In this document: one piece after another, positions 1 through 8,467 of the stretch
Layout of the letters: every line of letters begins with the position of its first letter
How positions within the stretch are numbered: position 1 is the stretch's first letter
Assembly: GCF_013387495.1 (NCBI RefSeq)
Contig: NZ_JABZEE010000020.1
Coordinates: forward strand, 1 to 56,626
Reading direction: 5' to 3'
Origin: Streptomyces sp. PKU-EA00015
Lineage (GTDB): Bacteria > Actinomycetota > Actinomycetes > Streptomycetales > Streptomycetaceae
DNA: 56,626 nt
Notes under the pieces: model-generated
What the model saw: only the letters and a program-made list of their open reading frames with translations
Told to the model about the DNA's origin: nothing
Databases searched by the model: none
Program-made: the position numbers and the translations under genes

Positions 1-2770
1 GGACGAACAGATTCGGCTTCTCACAAACACGCCCCTACAGGTTACGATCCTGTTGTTGATCATATCGTCGGGGGGGACGCCGCCGCGGCAGCGTGAAGCG
101 CTATTCAATGAGTATTTGGACATCATGTATAGGCGAGAAATGGCGAAGGGGAGGCACATTATCCAGTCCGAGAAGGAACTACTGCTCGGACTTCACAAGT
201 ATGTCGGCTACATATTGCACGAGAAGACGACTCGGGCTGAGGCAATGGCCTCAGTACTCCCTCGGCAAGACTATGAAAAGCATGTGCTCCAGTTCCTGAC
301 ATGGCATGACCCATTTTCATCGCCAAGCAAGCGTCAAGCGGAACTGAATGCAATCACCACTGAGGCCGGCGAGCGCTTGGTTCTTATCGTCGAACCAGCA
401 GCCGACGTTTTTGGCTTTGAACTAAGGTCGATCCAAGAATTTTTCGCCGCGTGCCATCTAGCAGACACCTCTGCAGACACCGCTCAACGCTACAGCAGGT
501 TCGAGGCGATTGCCCGTCTTCCGCACTGGAGAAATGTCGCACTCTTCTTTGTCGGCCGTGTAGGCAGGAACTATGCCGGAGAAGCTGCAAATATTATTGA
601 GGTGTGTCGAGGAATTGATCGCGACGTTCCAGACATATTTGTTCACCGCGGTGGCGCCCTAGCCCTGGAACTTGCAGCTGACCGCGCCTTCGGCCCCAAC
701 AGGAGGAGGCAGAATGCACTCCTCGAACTTGGTGTTGAGATCTTCGATAGGCACATTTCCGAGAACCGGCGTCAGCAGGTTCAAGATCTTCTGCTGCGCC
801 TTCCGATTGAAGATCAAAGGGATCTTGCAATACCGCTCCTTGAGAAGAAGATCGCCGTCTTGAGCTCAGCATACCTGGGACCATTGCTGCGCACGCTTCA
901 CCGCTTGGACTCACGGAACCGGCATATCATCGTCGCCTTTGAGCGAATGGCAGAAAACGCAGACCTCACTGAAGAAGCGCTTGCTCTCTACTTCGATCTC
1001 CGGCCTGGTGCCGAGCAAGCGATGGAAACCGTGCGGAAGGTTGCTTCTGTTCTAGGGACATCAGCCGTTGGCCGCGTACTCTCCCGTCTCCGGCTACAAG
1101 CAATCTGGAGGGCATGCCAGGACTTGAAGCACGCCGGCATGACCGATGAATTTGTGTCTCAAGCAGTACTAGAAGCCGTGCGGCGCGGGGCTTTTTCTTG
1201 GGTGAGAACAGAAGAACGCGACTTCTTGAGCGACATCATTCAACTCCCGTGGCCAGCAGACTGCGCCTTTCTGATCTTGCGTTCTATGGCTGTCCTTCAG
1301 GCACATTCAGTTGTCCGATCTGCCGGCTCCGCAGGTTGGATTGTCCCGGAAGAACAGGTCGTCGCCTCAGACGATGTAATGGCGGGTCGCATCGCGCTCC
1401 TGGGAGCCGAGGATTCTCCATTCGATAGGAGACTTGCCACCACCCCGCTATGGCTGTGCCACGTCTTCCTAGGTCACGTGACGCCTGGCTCGGCAAGTGC
1501 GGCCATAAAATTCTTCCGCGACCTACCGGCAGAATTTTCGTCTCTAGTGCCAATGTTTGGTGGTATCCCCTACGAGGCTTCCCCGGTTGTTGACCTCATC
1601 CATGCAGCAATCGTGAAGGGGGGCGAGGATGATTGGAGACTCGCCGAGCATGCCCTGATCAATTGGGGAGGCAGGACGGGAGCTGCCCGATGGCGTCGAC
1701 TTTGCGACGCACTCCTCAAAAGCCTGCTAGGCACACCGGCCTTGGAGCGTTCTCAGAACTCTTCCGACTTCATCCGAAGCCTTCAGGAGAATCTATCGAC
1801 GGATCAGACACTCCCTGACATCCCGGTGGAACTTTTCCCCCCCCTCGTAGATTATGCTTGGGCGCTCGCAGTCAGGAGTAGACCCGAAAAGTACGCAGTA
1901 GATAGCACGGTTTTTGAACAAGCCATTAGGCACGCTCTTACAGCCTCCCCAGTCCCCTCGGTATTGAGCGAACTCGCCATCAGGCTGTACACGGATATGC
2001 CGCATTGGATAAAGACCTCTGAACTGCACCACATGCGGTTGGGTATGCTTACCGCTCTTCTCGACTCGCCCAGCGTCGCAGGTAGCGCCGATCTAATCCC
2101 TATTGCTGTGCGTTCATGCCTTGAGTCAGGAGAAATACCGAATTCCACCTTCCGCAAGGCTTGCGCCGTAGTTGGACGCAACCACGAATCTCTCAGCTCC
2201 GGCGTGGTCCGGATTCCTAGACACAGCAATTCCGCAACCTTTAAGAGGCTGCTGGACACTCTGTCTTCCGAATCGGATAGTGAAATTCGAGAAGGCGCGC
2301 TGGTAATGATCAGAGACTTTAGCCACATGCACTCTTACGACTCATCCCTTCGTGGAGGGAATGCTGCGCGCGACTCTCGTATTCGTGTCAATGGATTCGC
2401 CCGGATGCATCGCATGCTAGCGAAATCAAAGGTGGACGTAGAAAGGAATGCGGGTCTGTGTATGTTCTCGGTGCGAGCACCGAGAACGCGTGAGGATTGG
2501 AGTATTCTTCACGACGCGATTCTTTCCTGTCGGGATCAGCGAACTGTGGGATCCGTAAGAATCGCCTTGCGGTCAAACGTGAATAGCGAGAATGGGCGAG
2601 ATTCGGCCCAGTGGATCTCATTTCTAGAGGAGTGTCTCCAGTGTACTGAGTACCCGCCTCTACAAGCGTTGCTTACGGACACGCTCGACGAGCTCCTCGC
2701 ATCGCAAGACCAGAGTCTCCGTCGATATGAAGACGACTTTGGCCTGCCGTTGTCGACGATGGCCCCGTAG
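1..2770 (+). CDS. NACHT/STAND-type NTPase, C-terminal part (5' end outside window)
   Basis: The reading frame is open from base 2 with no stop, so the gene begins upstream; the in-frame TTG at 53 is not a convincing start. The first visible residues (TPLQVTILLLI, then NEYLDIMYRRE) and later RSIQEFFAACHLAD match the segment after the Walker motifs in NACHT ATPases, where a winged-helix/superhelical part ends in a (F/I)QE(F/Y)FAA motif. The remaining roughly 750 residues have no motif I recognise and look mainly helical, as expected of a sensor arm. The P-loop and any effector domain are outside the window. Bacterial NACHT proteins (bNACHT, Avs) are often antiphage sensors; that role is inference here. 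Codon usage is far less GC-biased than in every downstream gene, and the gene ends 300 bp before a tRNA-end attachment scar, so it is probably horizontally acquired. Confidence 0.8.
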   Translation, partial: DEQIRLLTNTPLQVTILLLIISSGGTPPRQREALFNEYLDIMYRREMAKGRHIIQSEKELLLGLHKYVGYILHEKTTRAEAMASVLPRQDYEKHVLQFLTWHDPFSSPSKRQAELNAITTEAGERLVLIVEPAADVFGFELRSIQEFFAACHLADTSADTAQRYSRFEAIARLPHWRNVALFFVGRVGRNYAGEAANIIEVCRGIDRDVPDIFVHRGGALALELAADRAFGPNRRRQNALLELGVEIFDRHISENRRQQVQDLLLRLPIEDQRDLAIPLLEKKIAVLSSAYLGPLLRTLHRLDSRNRHIIVAFERMAENADLTEEALALYFDLRPGAEQAMETVRKVASVLGTSAVGRVLSRLRLQAIWRACQDLKHAGMTDEFVSQAVLEAVRRGAFSWVRTEERDFLSDIIQLPWPADCAFLILRSMAVLQAHSVVRSAGSAGWIVPEEQVVASDDVMAGRIALLGAEDSPFDRRLATTPLWLCHVFLGHVTPGSASAAIKFFRDLPAEFSSLVPMFGGIPYEASPVVDLIHAAIVKGGEDDWRLAEHALINWGGRTGAARWRRLCDALLKSLLGTPALERSQNSSDFIRSLQENLSTDQTLPDIPVELFPPLVDYAWALAVRSRPEKYAVDSTVFEQAIRHALTASPVPSVLSELAIRLYTDMPHWIKTSELHHMRLGMLTALLDSPSVAGSADLIPIAVRSCLESGEIPNSTFRKACAVVGRNHESLSSGVVRIPRHSNSATFKRLLDTLSSESDSEIREGALVMIRDFSHMHSYDSSLRGGNAARDSRIRVNGFARMHRMLAKSKVDVERNAGLCMFSVRAPRTREDWSILHDAILSCRDQRTVGSVRIALRSNVNSENGRDSAQWISFLEECLQCTEYPPLQALLTDTLDELLASQDQSLRRYEDDFGLPLSTMAP

Positions 2771-2875
2771 CGTCTGCCGTATTGCGCTGTGGTTGATCGT
2801 CTGCATGCCATCGGCCGAGGCATCGGGCTGATGCCTCGGACCATCGACCACCTGCGCACCCGCTACGGAGGTTGA
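2771..2875 (+). pseudogene. 34-codon coding-like remnant directly behind the NACHT stop
   Basis: Reading in frame past the NACHT stop gives 34 more codons with strong Streptomyces-like third-position GC in the second half, including HAIGRGIGLMPRTIDHL and ending RTRYGG, then TGA. I do not recognise the family. It has no start of its own and looks like the 3' end of a lost gene of the host chromosome or mobile element that was joined to the NACHT gene. It could also be chance. Confidence 0.3.
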
Positions 2876-2934
2876 TCACCCGGCAACGGAGGCGTCGGCC
2901 AAGTTCCGAGCCTATTACCGGTCGCGTGCACAAC

Positions 2935-2962
2935 CGTGCCAGATCCGTGCCAGATCGAGCGG
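2935..2962. repeat. 28-nt direct repeat, copy 1 (two tandem 11-mers plus gagcgg)
   Basis: The 11-mer CGTGCCAGATC occurs twice in tandem, followed by GAGCGG. The same 28 bases recur at 4831-4858. Short tandem direct repeats next to integrase genes and attachment sites are typical of arm-type integrase binding sites; that reading is inference. Confidence 0.75.
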
Positions 2963-3066
2963 TCAACCACGGTCAGTCGAGGCTGTGAGCGGCGCCAACA
3001 CCGTCGATCAGATCTGACACCGTCGGGCGTAGGGTGACCTGCGACTACGCATTCGAGTGCAGTGCC

Positions 3067-3115
3067 AGGCTTACAAAGCAGATGTTCGGCGGTTCGAAAC
3101 CGTCCGCGCCCACCA
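3067..3115 (+). other. Severed 3' end of a tRNA gene (att-site scar)
   Basis: The stretch ends in a complete T-arm (GGCGG, loop TTCGAAA, CCGTC) followed by the acceptor half CGCGCCC, A and an encoded CCA. The upstream part contains CTTACAAAGC, resembling the anticodon loop of a tRNA-Val(TAC), but the anticodon stem and the 5' half of the acceptor stem cannot be formed, so this is not a working tRNA. It is what remains when an element integrates into the 3' end of a tRNA gene. The tRNA identity is a guess. Confidence 0.7.
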
Positions 3116-3118
3116 GTG

Positions 3119-3154
3119 AAAAGGCCCCCAGCCGATCATGGCTGGGGGCCTTTG
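3119..3154 (+). terminator. Rho-independent terminator behind the tRNA scar
   Basis: An 11-bp perfect stem (GGCCCCCAGCC with GGCTGGGGGCC), flanked by A-rich and T-rich ends, follows the tRNA 3' end by a few bases. This is the normal terminator position of a tRNA gene. Confidence 0.8.
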
Positions 3155-3183
3155 ACATCCACATCTGACATCAACGGGGACGT

Positions 3184-3486
3184 TCACTCACGGCCGGGCC
3201 GCCTCTTGAGCATCCGGTCCATGTGGCTGACAGCCTCCCGCTGCGTGTCCTGGACGACGTGCGTGTAGACGTTCATCGTGACGGCGATCTGACTGTGCCC
3301 AAGGATCTCCATCACGACGCGGGGAGCGACCTCGGCCGCGGTGAGCAGGGTGGCGCAGCCGTACCGGGCGTCGTGCAGCCGGATGACGCGGAGGCCGGCC
3401 GAATCGGCGACGGGGGTGAAGGAGCGGTACAGGCTCCAGAGACTGCCCGAGTCGCGGACATTACGGGCCCCGCTCTCTCGCCCCAT
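3184..3486 (-). pseudogene. Tyrosine recombinase/integrase, C-terminal fragment
   Basis: The 100 residues match only the C-terminal third of an actinobacterial phage-type integrase (normally about 380-460 residues). RLHDARYG carries the second-box His and Arg, LGHSQIAVTMNVYTHV carries the third-box His and the nucleophilic Tyr, and the tail is DRMLKRRPG. The arm-binding and core-binding domains and the first catalytic Arg are missing, so it cannot recombine DNA. It points its 3' end at the tRNA scar 70 bp away, the usual int-att arrangement. It is a degraded integrase of the element that used this tRNA. Confidence 0.85.
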
Positions 3487-3533
3487 GGCAGCTCCAGCCC
3501 AAAGCCGCTACACCGACCTGGTGCTCCCCCTGG

Positions 3534-3716
3534 TCACCCTTGGGCCGGCTTGAGGGTGACTCCCGGGGCCTGGGAGTCGAGTCGGCTGCGGATCGCGTCG
3601 GCGGTCATGGGCTGGCTGACCTCCAGCGATGCGCGCGTGAGGCCTGCAAAGACGACGCCACCGAAGGCCAAGGTGCCGCCGGTGGCACCGAGGGCGTCCC
3701 AGAAGGTGTCCGACAT
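3534..3716 (-). CDS. Small hypothetical protein
   Basis: Sixty residues starting MSDTFWDALGATGGTLAFGG, with a moderately hydrophobic N-terminal half that could be one membrane segment. A weak GGTGAGG lies about 15 nt before the ATG. It sits just upstream of the integrase fragment on the same strand. I recognise no family, and it may be a small element gene or a chance frame. Confidence 0.4.
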   Translation of the reverse strand: MSDTFWDALGATGGTLAFGGVVFAGLTRASLEVSQPMTADAIRSRLDSQAPGVTLKPAQG

Positions 3717-3889
3717 GGCGGTGATTCTGGCCTCACCCTGGCAGGCGCATCTGCCCCTATCTGCTGGGCGGAATGGAGGTGCCGGCAGCGAGGCGTGGTG
3801 GGCGTTCGATCACGTGCTCGGGATGCCGTAAAGGATCATGCTAGCCTCCGGTGGTCGATGAGGTCTTCCTTCCAACGGGGGTTTGCAAT

Positions 3890-4279
3890 ATGGGAATCCG
3901 GCGTACTTTCGGGCGTGCGGCTGCCATGAGTTCCACAGTGATCGCACTGGTTGGGGTGGTGCTGGTTCCGCAGGCAAGCGCTGCGGAGACCTGCGTTAGT
4001 ACCACCGGGGCCAAGATGTGCTGGCAGTCCACGGGTGATGACGTGTACATAACCGACACCAAGGCCGATGGCCACCGAGCGGGCGGCTACTACGCCACGG
4101 ACCGCGGAAGTTACGGATGGTGCGAGAACACCAAGGGCGCAAACACCACGGTGAAGTGCAACCTTGAGCTGGAGGAGCCCGACATGATCAGTTTCTACGC
4201 TGCCAGGTGCGAAGGCCCCTGCGGGCCCTTGGGACATGGCGTTCTGAATCAGTCTGGCTGGAAGCGCGTAGCCGTGTGA
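3890..4279 (+). CDS. Small secreted cysteine-containing protein
   Basis: The protein has 129 residues with a clear Sec signal: MGIRRTFGR, a hydrophobic core VIALVGVVLVP and a cleavage site near QASA-AE. The mature part is about 95 residues with several Cys (at ETCVS, KMCWQ, WCEN, KCNL and CEGPCG), so disulfides are likely. The start chosen is the ATG after ACGGGGG; an upstream in-frame start at 3851 would put 13 extra residues before the signal peptide. No family is recognised. A strong terminator follows directly, so it is monocistronic. Confidence 0.7.
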   Translation: MGIRRTFGRAAAMSSTVIALVGVVLVPQASAAETCVSTTGAKMCWQSTGDDVYITDTKADGHRAGGYYATDRGSYGWCENTKGANTTVKCNLELEEPDMISFYAARCEGPCGPLGHGVLNQSGWKRVAV

Positions 4280-4301
4280 TTCGGGTGCCGTGCTGAGGTG
4301 C

Positions 4302-4335
4302 GGCTCTCCAGGAGCTCCTGGAGAGCCGTATTTTT
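4302..4335 (+). terminator. Rho-independent terminator
   Basis: A perfect 13-bp inverted repeat (left arm GGCTCTCCAGGAG, right arm its exact complement, no loop bases) is followed by GTATTTTT. It ends the small secreted protein gene. Confidence 0.9.
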
Positions 4336-4485
4336 GCTGACCCAACGTGGGCAGGGGGCAAGGCCTCGGGGCAGGTTGGCCGACCGCGGCTGGCTGCGGT
4401 ACTGCCCGACGGCCGGTTCGGTACCCGGACTTGCAACGATCAACGCCGCCATCGCCTCGCTCATCCGCGACGCCGGCACCCCCTG

Positions 4486-4638
4486 CTCGATGACCGTGTC
4501 CGCGCCCTACGCGCCGAACTCGATGTCGCGGGCCTCACCTCGATGACGCCCACCCTCGACGTCGCCGTAGCCTTCCACCAGGCCGTCCTGGACGAGCACG
4601 ACGAACTGGCTGCCACCATCGCCCGGCTCCGCGAGTAG
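4486..4638 (+). pseudogene. 3' end of a decayed element gene, product not recognised
   Basis: Fifty codons with Streptomyces codon bias end at TAG: LDDRVRALRAELDVAGL, then FHQAVLDEHDEL and IARLRE. The helical, charged ending resembles the coiled-coil tail of small accessory proteins found beside transposon or recombinase genes, but I cannot assign a family. No start codon with a ribosome site is visible and the frame upstream is not coherent, so it is a remnant. Confidence 0.35.
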
Positions 4639-4830
4639 ACCCGGGACGGCACCTGTGGGATTCCGCTTGGGCCGACCGCGACCCGCGCAGCAGAACCCTC
4701 TCAGCGATGAAGCCATCCGTGGACGCCGTCGGCTACGAATGCAAAGTGAGACGTTCGCTGTCGGACACCACGGCAATGGCTTCGGAGTCGTGCTGCCATT
4801 GCTCGTGAACGTGTCAAGGCGGAGGGCCCG

Positions 4831-4858
4831 CGTGCCAGATCCGTGCCAGATCGAGCGG
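4831..4858. repeat. 28-nt direct repeat, copy 2
   Basis: Identical to 2935-2962: two tandem CGTGCCAGATC units plus GAGCGG. Together the copies bracket 1.9 kb holding the tRNA scar, the integrase fragment and two small genes. Confidence 0.75.
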
Positions 4859-4895
4859 GGACTCACGGGGAACCAGCCGCCATCCGCATACGGCG

Positions 4896-4970
4896 TCTTC
4901 CGGACAAGTGCTCCAAGCCCTGGCCGGCCACGCTTGTCTCAGACATCGAGAGTCCACCGACCTCTACACC
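4896..4970 (+). pseudogene. Recombinase-like C-terminal remnant
   Basis: In one frame the bases read SGQVLQALAGHACLRHREST followed by DLYT, which resembles the third box and nucleophilic Tyr of a tyrosine recombinase (LxxLxGHxxxxxTxxYT). It follows the second direct repeat by 37 bp. No longer ORF contains it and it overlaps the 3' end of the next real gene on the other strand, so it is at most a relic. Confidence 0.35.
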
Positions 4971-5509
4971 TGCCGCGGATCTGCCCCCAGGATGGCCGGG
5001 TCCTCAGTCCGGAGTCGAAACTCTGCGGTTACGCCCAAGCTCTTTCGAGCGGCGAGGTAGAACACGTCACGCTTCTCCTGAAACTGCCTGAAGGCCTGCG
5101 TCCAGTCCTCCGGCGTTCCCGAGCGCTGGTCACGAGCGAACTGCTCCAGGACCCAAGCGTGGCGCTGCAGCGCCCTGGCCGCCGAGATGGTTTCGGCGTC
5201 TCCCATGAGGAGGACAGCCTCGAACGCGTAGCCGCGCTCCAGCTCGGCGTCGGCCAACATCGTCAAGCCGGCTTCCTGCGCGAGTGGCTGAGGGACATCG
5301 AACAGCCCTTTGCCTGCCGCTAAGCGCCCTGCCAAGGAGGTGAATCTCTTGATCGCGTCGGCGTACCGGAGATAGGACTCCAGGCGACGTTCATCCCATC
5401 GCGTCGAGAGTTGGCGACGCCAGCGCGATCTTTCCATGAGGGCTCCGCCCGCGTAGGACGCTGCCGCGCCGACGAGCACGCCTATCAACGTGAACAGTTG
5501 TCCCGACAT
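4964..5509 (-). CDS. Membrane-anchored hypothetical protein
   Basis: The protein has 181 residues. An N-terminal membrane segment (LFTLIGVLVGAAASYAGGAL) is followed by a basic patch (RSRWRRQ) and a long soluble, mostly helical domain rich in Arg, Ala and Glu. By the positive-inside rule the soluble part should face the cytoplasm. The family is not recognised. Its 3' end overlaps the recombinase relic on the opposite strand, which suggests it is the first intact gene beyond the integration scar. Confidence 0.65.
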   Translation of the reverse strand: MSGQLFTLIGVLVGAAASYAGGALMERSRWRRQLSTRWDERRLESYLRYADAIKRFTSLAGRLAAGKGLFDVPQPLAQEAGLTMLADAELERGYAFEAVLLMGDAETISAARALQRHAWVLEQFARDQRSGTPEDWTQAFRQFQEKRDVFYLAARKSLGVTAEFRLRTEDPAILGADPRQV

Positions 5510-5738
5510 GGCCCCCCCATCGAACAGTTCGTTCCCGGGAAGACCCTACTGTCAGCATCGATCGGCCTGGCAACGGCGGGGCGGTGACCGACGGGCCTGT
5601 CGGTCGCTGTGGAAGTGCACCGGTCGGCATGTTTGGTGGAGCTGGGCCGACCGGCCGGACGAGCCGTTGGAGGTCTGCCGGGTGCCGGAGTTCAGAGCCG
5701 TTACATGGCCGGAGATGCGAGCCGATGGCTCTGAATGC

Positions 5739-6692
5739 TCATTGCGCGCTACGGAGCTCGTCAAGCTGCTTCTCGAAGGCCTTCGTCTCCGCGATCAGAT
5801 GGTCGCGTGCCTTCTCCTGCGTCTTGTCGCCCTGATCCTTGAATGCCCCGCTGAAATATGGCTTGAGTTGGGTCCACCAGCCGAAGTCCAGCATCGCCCA
5901 TGCCTGCGGACACAACGGGGCGCGGGTTTTCGGCAGGTAGCCTGCACCGACAAGGGGTCCGTGGAACCTCTTCGGGTCGCTCCCCTCGAGGTAGCAAAGG
6001 AAGTTGAAGACCCGTTGCTGGGTGACAGGGTGATCGCTCGAGAGCCCCTCCAGCGTCAGCTTGCCCTCCTCGCGGGCGATCTCGTCGAAAAGGATTGCGG
6101 CTGCCAGCGACGGACCCGGCCCCACCTCGTTGACGGTATAGAACGACGCGAACCCGTCGGCGGCGTCTTCCTCGAGGCCGAGGTTCGGAAGCAGAAGCTG
6201 ACGCTGCAGAGCATGGCCCATCTCGTGGCCGAAGACGAACTGGGTCGACAGCGCAGTCAAGTCATCGGCGTTGAAACTGTCCTTGGGGAACAGGGCGGGA
6301 CGCTTGACGGTCTTGACCACGTCGCTGAGAACCCCTTCGATCTGGGTCAGGAACGACGGGGGCACGAAGATCGTCCTGCCGTCGGGCTGGGTGACCGCAT
6401 CCGTAACCCCCGGTGGGACCTTGTCGGTGACTTTCACCTCCAGGTCATGCGGGAGGGCGACCGACTTGTTCACCCACTCGGCGAGCTGCTCGAGCACGCG
6501 GGACTTCCGGACCACCGCTACAGCCTGCCGGTCCTTCGGCTTGACCGCGTTGTCGTACACGACGGTGACCTTGCCGTTCGTGTCAGCCTTGGCACTGTCG
6601 CCGCCACTCGAGGTGACTGCGAGGCCGGCGGCGAGCAGCGCTCCCGCGACAGCAGTCCTCAACATGGCCGAGTATCCAACGCTGTTCAGCAC
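5739..6692 (-). CDS. DUF4344-type secreted metallopeptidase
   Basis: The 317-residue protein carries the zinc motif HEMGH (with preceding FVFG) and a downstream GLEEDAADGFASF segment that supplies the third ligand region, as in DUF4344 putative metallopeptidases. The N-terminus has a hydrophobic signal (LRTAVAGALLAAGLAV) followed by SSGGDSAKAD, so export or lipid-free anchoring is expected. The GTG start at 6692 is preceded by AAGGAAAGG at good spacing; an ATG 9 codons later has no ribosome site. The substrate is unknown. It is a single gene, with an unrelated gene upstream on the same strand. Confidence 0.75.
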   Translation of the reverse strand: MLNSVGYSAMLRTAVAGALLAAGLAVTSSGGDSAKADTNGKVTVVYDNAVKPKDRQAVAVVRKSRVLEQLAEWVNKSVALPHDLEVKVTDKVPPGVTDAVTQPDGRTIFVPPSFLTQIEGVLSDVVKTVKRPALFPKDSFNADDLTALSTQFVFGHEMGHALQRQLLLPNLGLEEDAADGFASFYTVNEVGPGPSLAAAILFDEIAREEGKLTLEGLSSDHPVTQQRVFNFLCYLEGSDPKRFHGPLVGAGYLPKTRAPLCPQAWAMLDFGWWTQLKPYFSGAFKDQGDKTQEKARDHLIAETKAFEKQLDELRSAQ

Positions 6693-6799
6693 CCTGGTCA
6701 GCCCTTTCCTTGGTCAGGACGTTGGGACCATCCCGCTGGTCGATGCCTGGTTCGACGACGCATACCGCCCAGTCGCAGCGCCTGCCGCCGGGCCACGGC

Positions 6800-7453
6800 T
6801 CAGTGGGCGAGGAGCATGTAGGTGTTCTCCAGTTCGTCCTGCACGACGTGGGCGTCTCCCGCGACGGTCCGCACGACAAGGTCGTCTTCCGGCGTGTGGA
6901 CCCGGTACTGCCAGCCTTGCGGGAGTCGCAGGCGCCGGCCGAGCGTGGCCAGGGAGTCCAACGTCTGGCTGTCGTCCACGGTGTGGGAGTACGCCTGCAG
7001 GACATATGTGCGGTCGCCCGGGGCGAGCAGCGCGTGCACCGGTTTGCCGCCGGCCAGGACGTACTCGGTGTCCCGTTTCACCGTGGAGTCGACGTAGAAC
7101 TTCCTGGCCGTCGCCCCGGTGAGGTCGATCTCCACGGGGATGTGGACTTCGGCCACACAGCGAGCCTCCAGGCCGTCGAACATCGCGGTGTCCCCCCACG
7201 CGAATGCCGTGACCTCGTCGATCGTCCAGAAGCGAGGTCCGTTCAGGAACACCATCGGCACGTTGAACTGCTCGGCCAGCGCACGGGGGTCGAGCGCGTT
7301 CCATCGCTCCGGCGGACAGTCGTTGAGACCGAAGGTGTTGTAGACGGCTGCCTTGAGACGGCCGTCCTCGGCCGGCGAGATGAGAAGGACCTCGCCATAG
7401 CGAGCGTTCCGCAGGCCGCTCAGGTGCCGTGCCGATTTCGTCGTGTCGGACAT
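6800..7453 (-). CDS. Conserved hypothetical protein, 217 residues
   Basis: A soluble 217-residue protein with a strong AAGGAG site 5 nt before the ATG. It begins MSDTTKSARHLSGLRNARYG and contains VLLISPAEDG and VPMVFLNGPRFWTIDEV. There is no signal peptide, membrane segment or known motif. The alternating hydrophobic/polar pattern suggests a mostly beta protein. I do not recognise the family and infer no function. A 6+6 palindrome 113 bp upstream could be its operator. Confidence 0.7.
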   Translation of the reverse strand: MSDTTKSARHLSGLRNARYGEVLLISPAEDGRLKAAVYNTFGLNDCPPERWNALDPRALAEQFNVPMVFLNGPRFWTIDEVTAFAWGDTAMFDGLEARCVAEVHIPVEIDLTGATARKFYVDSTVKRDTEYVLAGGKPVHALLAPGDRTYVLQAYSHTVDDSQTLDSLATLGRRLRLPQGWQYRVHTPEDDLVVRTVAGDAHVVQDELENTYMLLAH

Positions 7454-7969
7454 GGCTTCTCCTTGTCACAGCCTGTCTCCGCTCCTGCGCGGGGACCGCC
7501 TGTGGGGAAAGGCCCGCCAAGGGCCGGGCCGGGGTAGTACCTCGGGTCGTCCACTCCATCAAGCGCATCACATGCGTGATGAAGCCGCACGTCGTCCCCG
7601 GTGGCGTGGAGCGACGGCCGAGCGGGCGTGCGTGCCGGGGTCTCGCGATCCCGCGCCACAGTCGCCTCACCCACGCCGGGACGGCCGGGGCAGCCGCCCC
7701 CGGTCCGTAGCATGTACCGCCTTGCCGGTCAGGCAGTCGCAGTGAACTCCCAGCGACCGTCCGTCACGCTGTGAACGGCATATCCGGGTTCGGACCGCAC
7801 AAATCCACGCCCAACGCGGTCGTCAGGCCCCATGGGCTGCCTGCGGACAGACCTCTGTCGACCGCGAAGCGGTCATGTGCTGACCAGCGACATTGCCCGG
7901 GAGTCAAGGGCCCCGGAGCCGGTCGCCTGTGGCAGTTCGCATACGACACACTCCTCCATGGAGAATCCA
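7454..7969. other. Gene-free stretch with one palindrome
   Basis: About 510 bp without a credible coding frame separate divergent genes. The clearest structure is CATCAC-ATGC-GTGATG at 7566-7581, which looks like a dimeric repressor site. The rest shows short GC-rich inverted repeats only. Confidence 0.5.
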
Positions 7970-8467
7970 GTGAACGAACTCCGGCGGATCCGGAGCGGGC
8001 CGGAGCCCGACGAGCGGGCGTTCGTGGTGCGCGTGCAGTTCTCGGCCGACGAACCGGACTTGGTGATCGAGCGGGCTCGTGACGTGCTCGGGCGGGTGAT
8101 CGAGCACGTGGATCCATGGCCTGCTGAGGAAGCCTGGCCACAGCTGCTGCCTCCTTGGTTCGTGCAGGCATGCGCACCTGAACGATCGCCGGATCCCTCC
8201 TTGGATTTCGCCACTCGCTTGGCGCGGTGGCAGGCGAAGACCTGGGACGAGAAGGTTGCCGCTTCCCAAGGCCCCTGGAGGCTGTCGAACTGGCTCTACT
8301 ACTTCGACCCCATCGACGGCGAGGGCGACGACCGCAGTTGGTGGTGGTGGGACGCCGCCAGTAGCGGGCCGGACACCGGCTGGATCGATGTCGCCACCAC
8401 CGGCTGGCCGTATGGAACCGGCTCGTTGTACTGGCTGATCGAGGCTTCCGGCGGGGTGATCTCCTAG
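7970..8467 (+). CDS. Hypothetical Trp-rich protein
   Basis: A soluble protein of about 165 residues. I chose the GTG start because GGAG lies 7 nt upstream; an ATG four codons earlier has no ribosome site. Notable is the segment SWWWWDAASS near residue 127 and many other Trp residues (PWPAEEAWPQLLPPWF). No signal peptide or known catalytic motif is present. Genes of this kind are common as single small proteins in Streptomyces; the family and function are not recognised. Confidence 0.6.
   Translation: MNELRRIRSGPEPDERAFVVRVQFSADEPDLVIERARDVLGRVIEHVDPWPAEEAWPQLLPPWFVQACAPERSPDPSLDFATRLARWQAKTWDEKVAASQGPWRLSNWLYYFDPIDGEGDDRSWWWWDAASSGPDTGWIDVATTGWPYGTGSLYWLIEASGGVIS

Noticed and set aside
53..55. 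TTG as the start of the NACHT protein
   Set aside because: The frame is open to the window edge, and conserved NACHT sequence already precedes this codon.
3025..3115. Possible complete tRNA from GGGCG to the CCA end
   Set aside because: The length is 91 nt, the anticodon stem cannot pair and the acceptor has mismatches; only the 3' end is tRNA-like.
5490..6821. A 443-codon plus-strand frame opposite the DUF4344 gene
   Set aside because: It has no family features and is a shadow of the HEMGH metallopeptidase gene.
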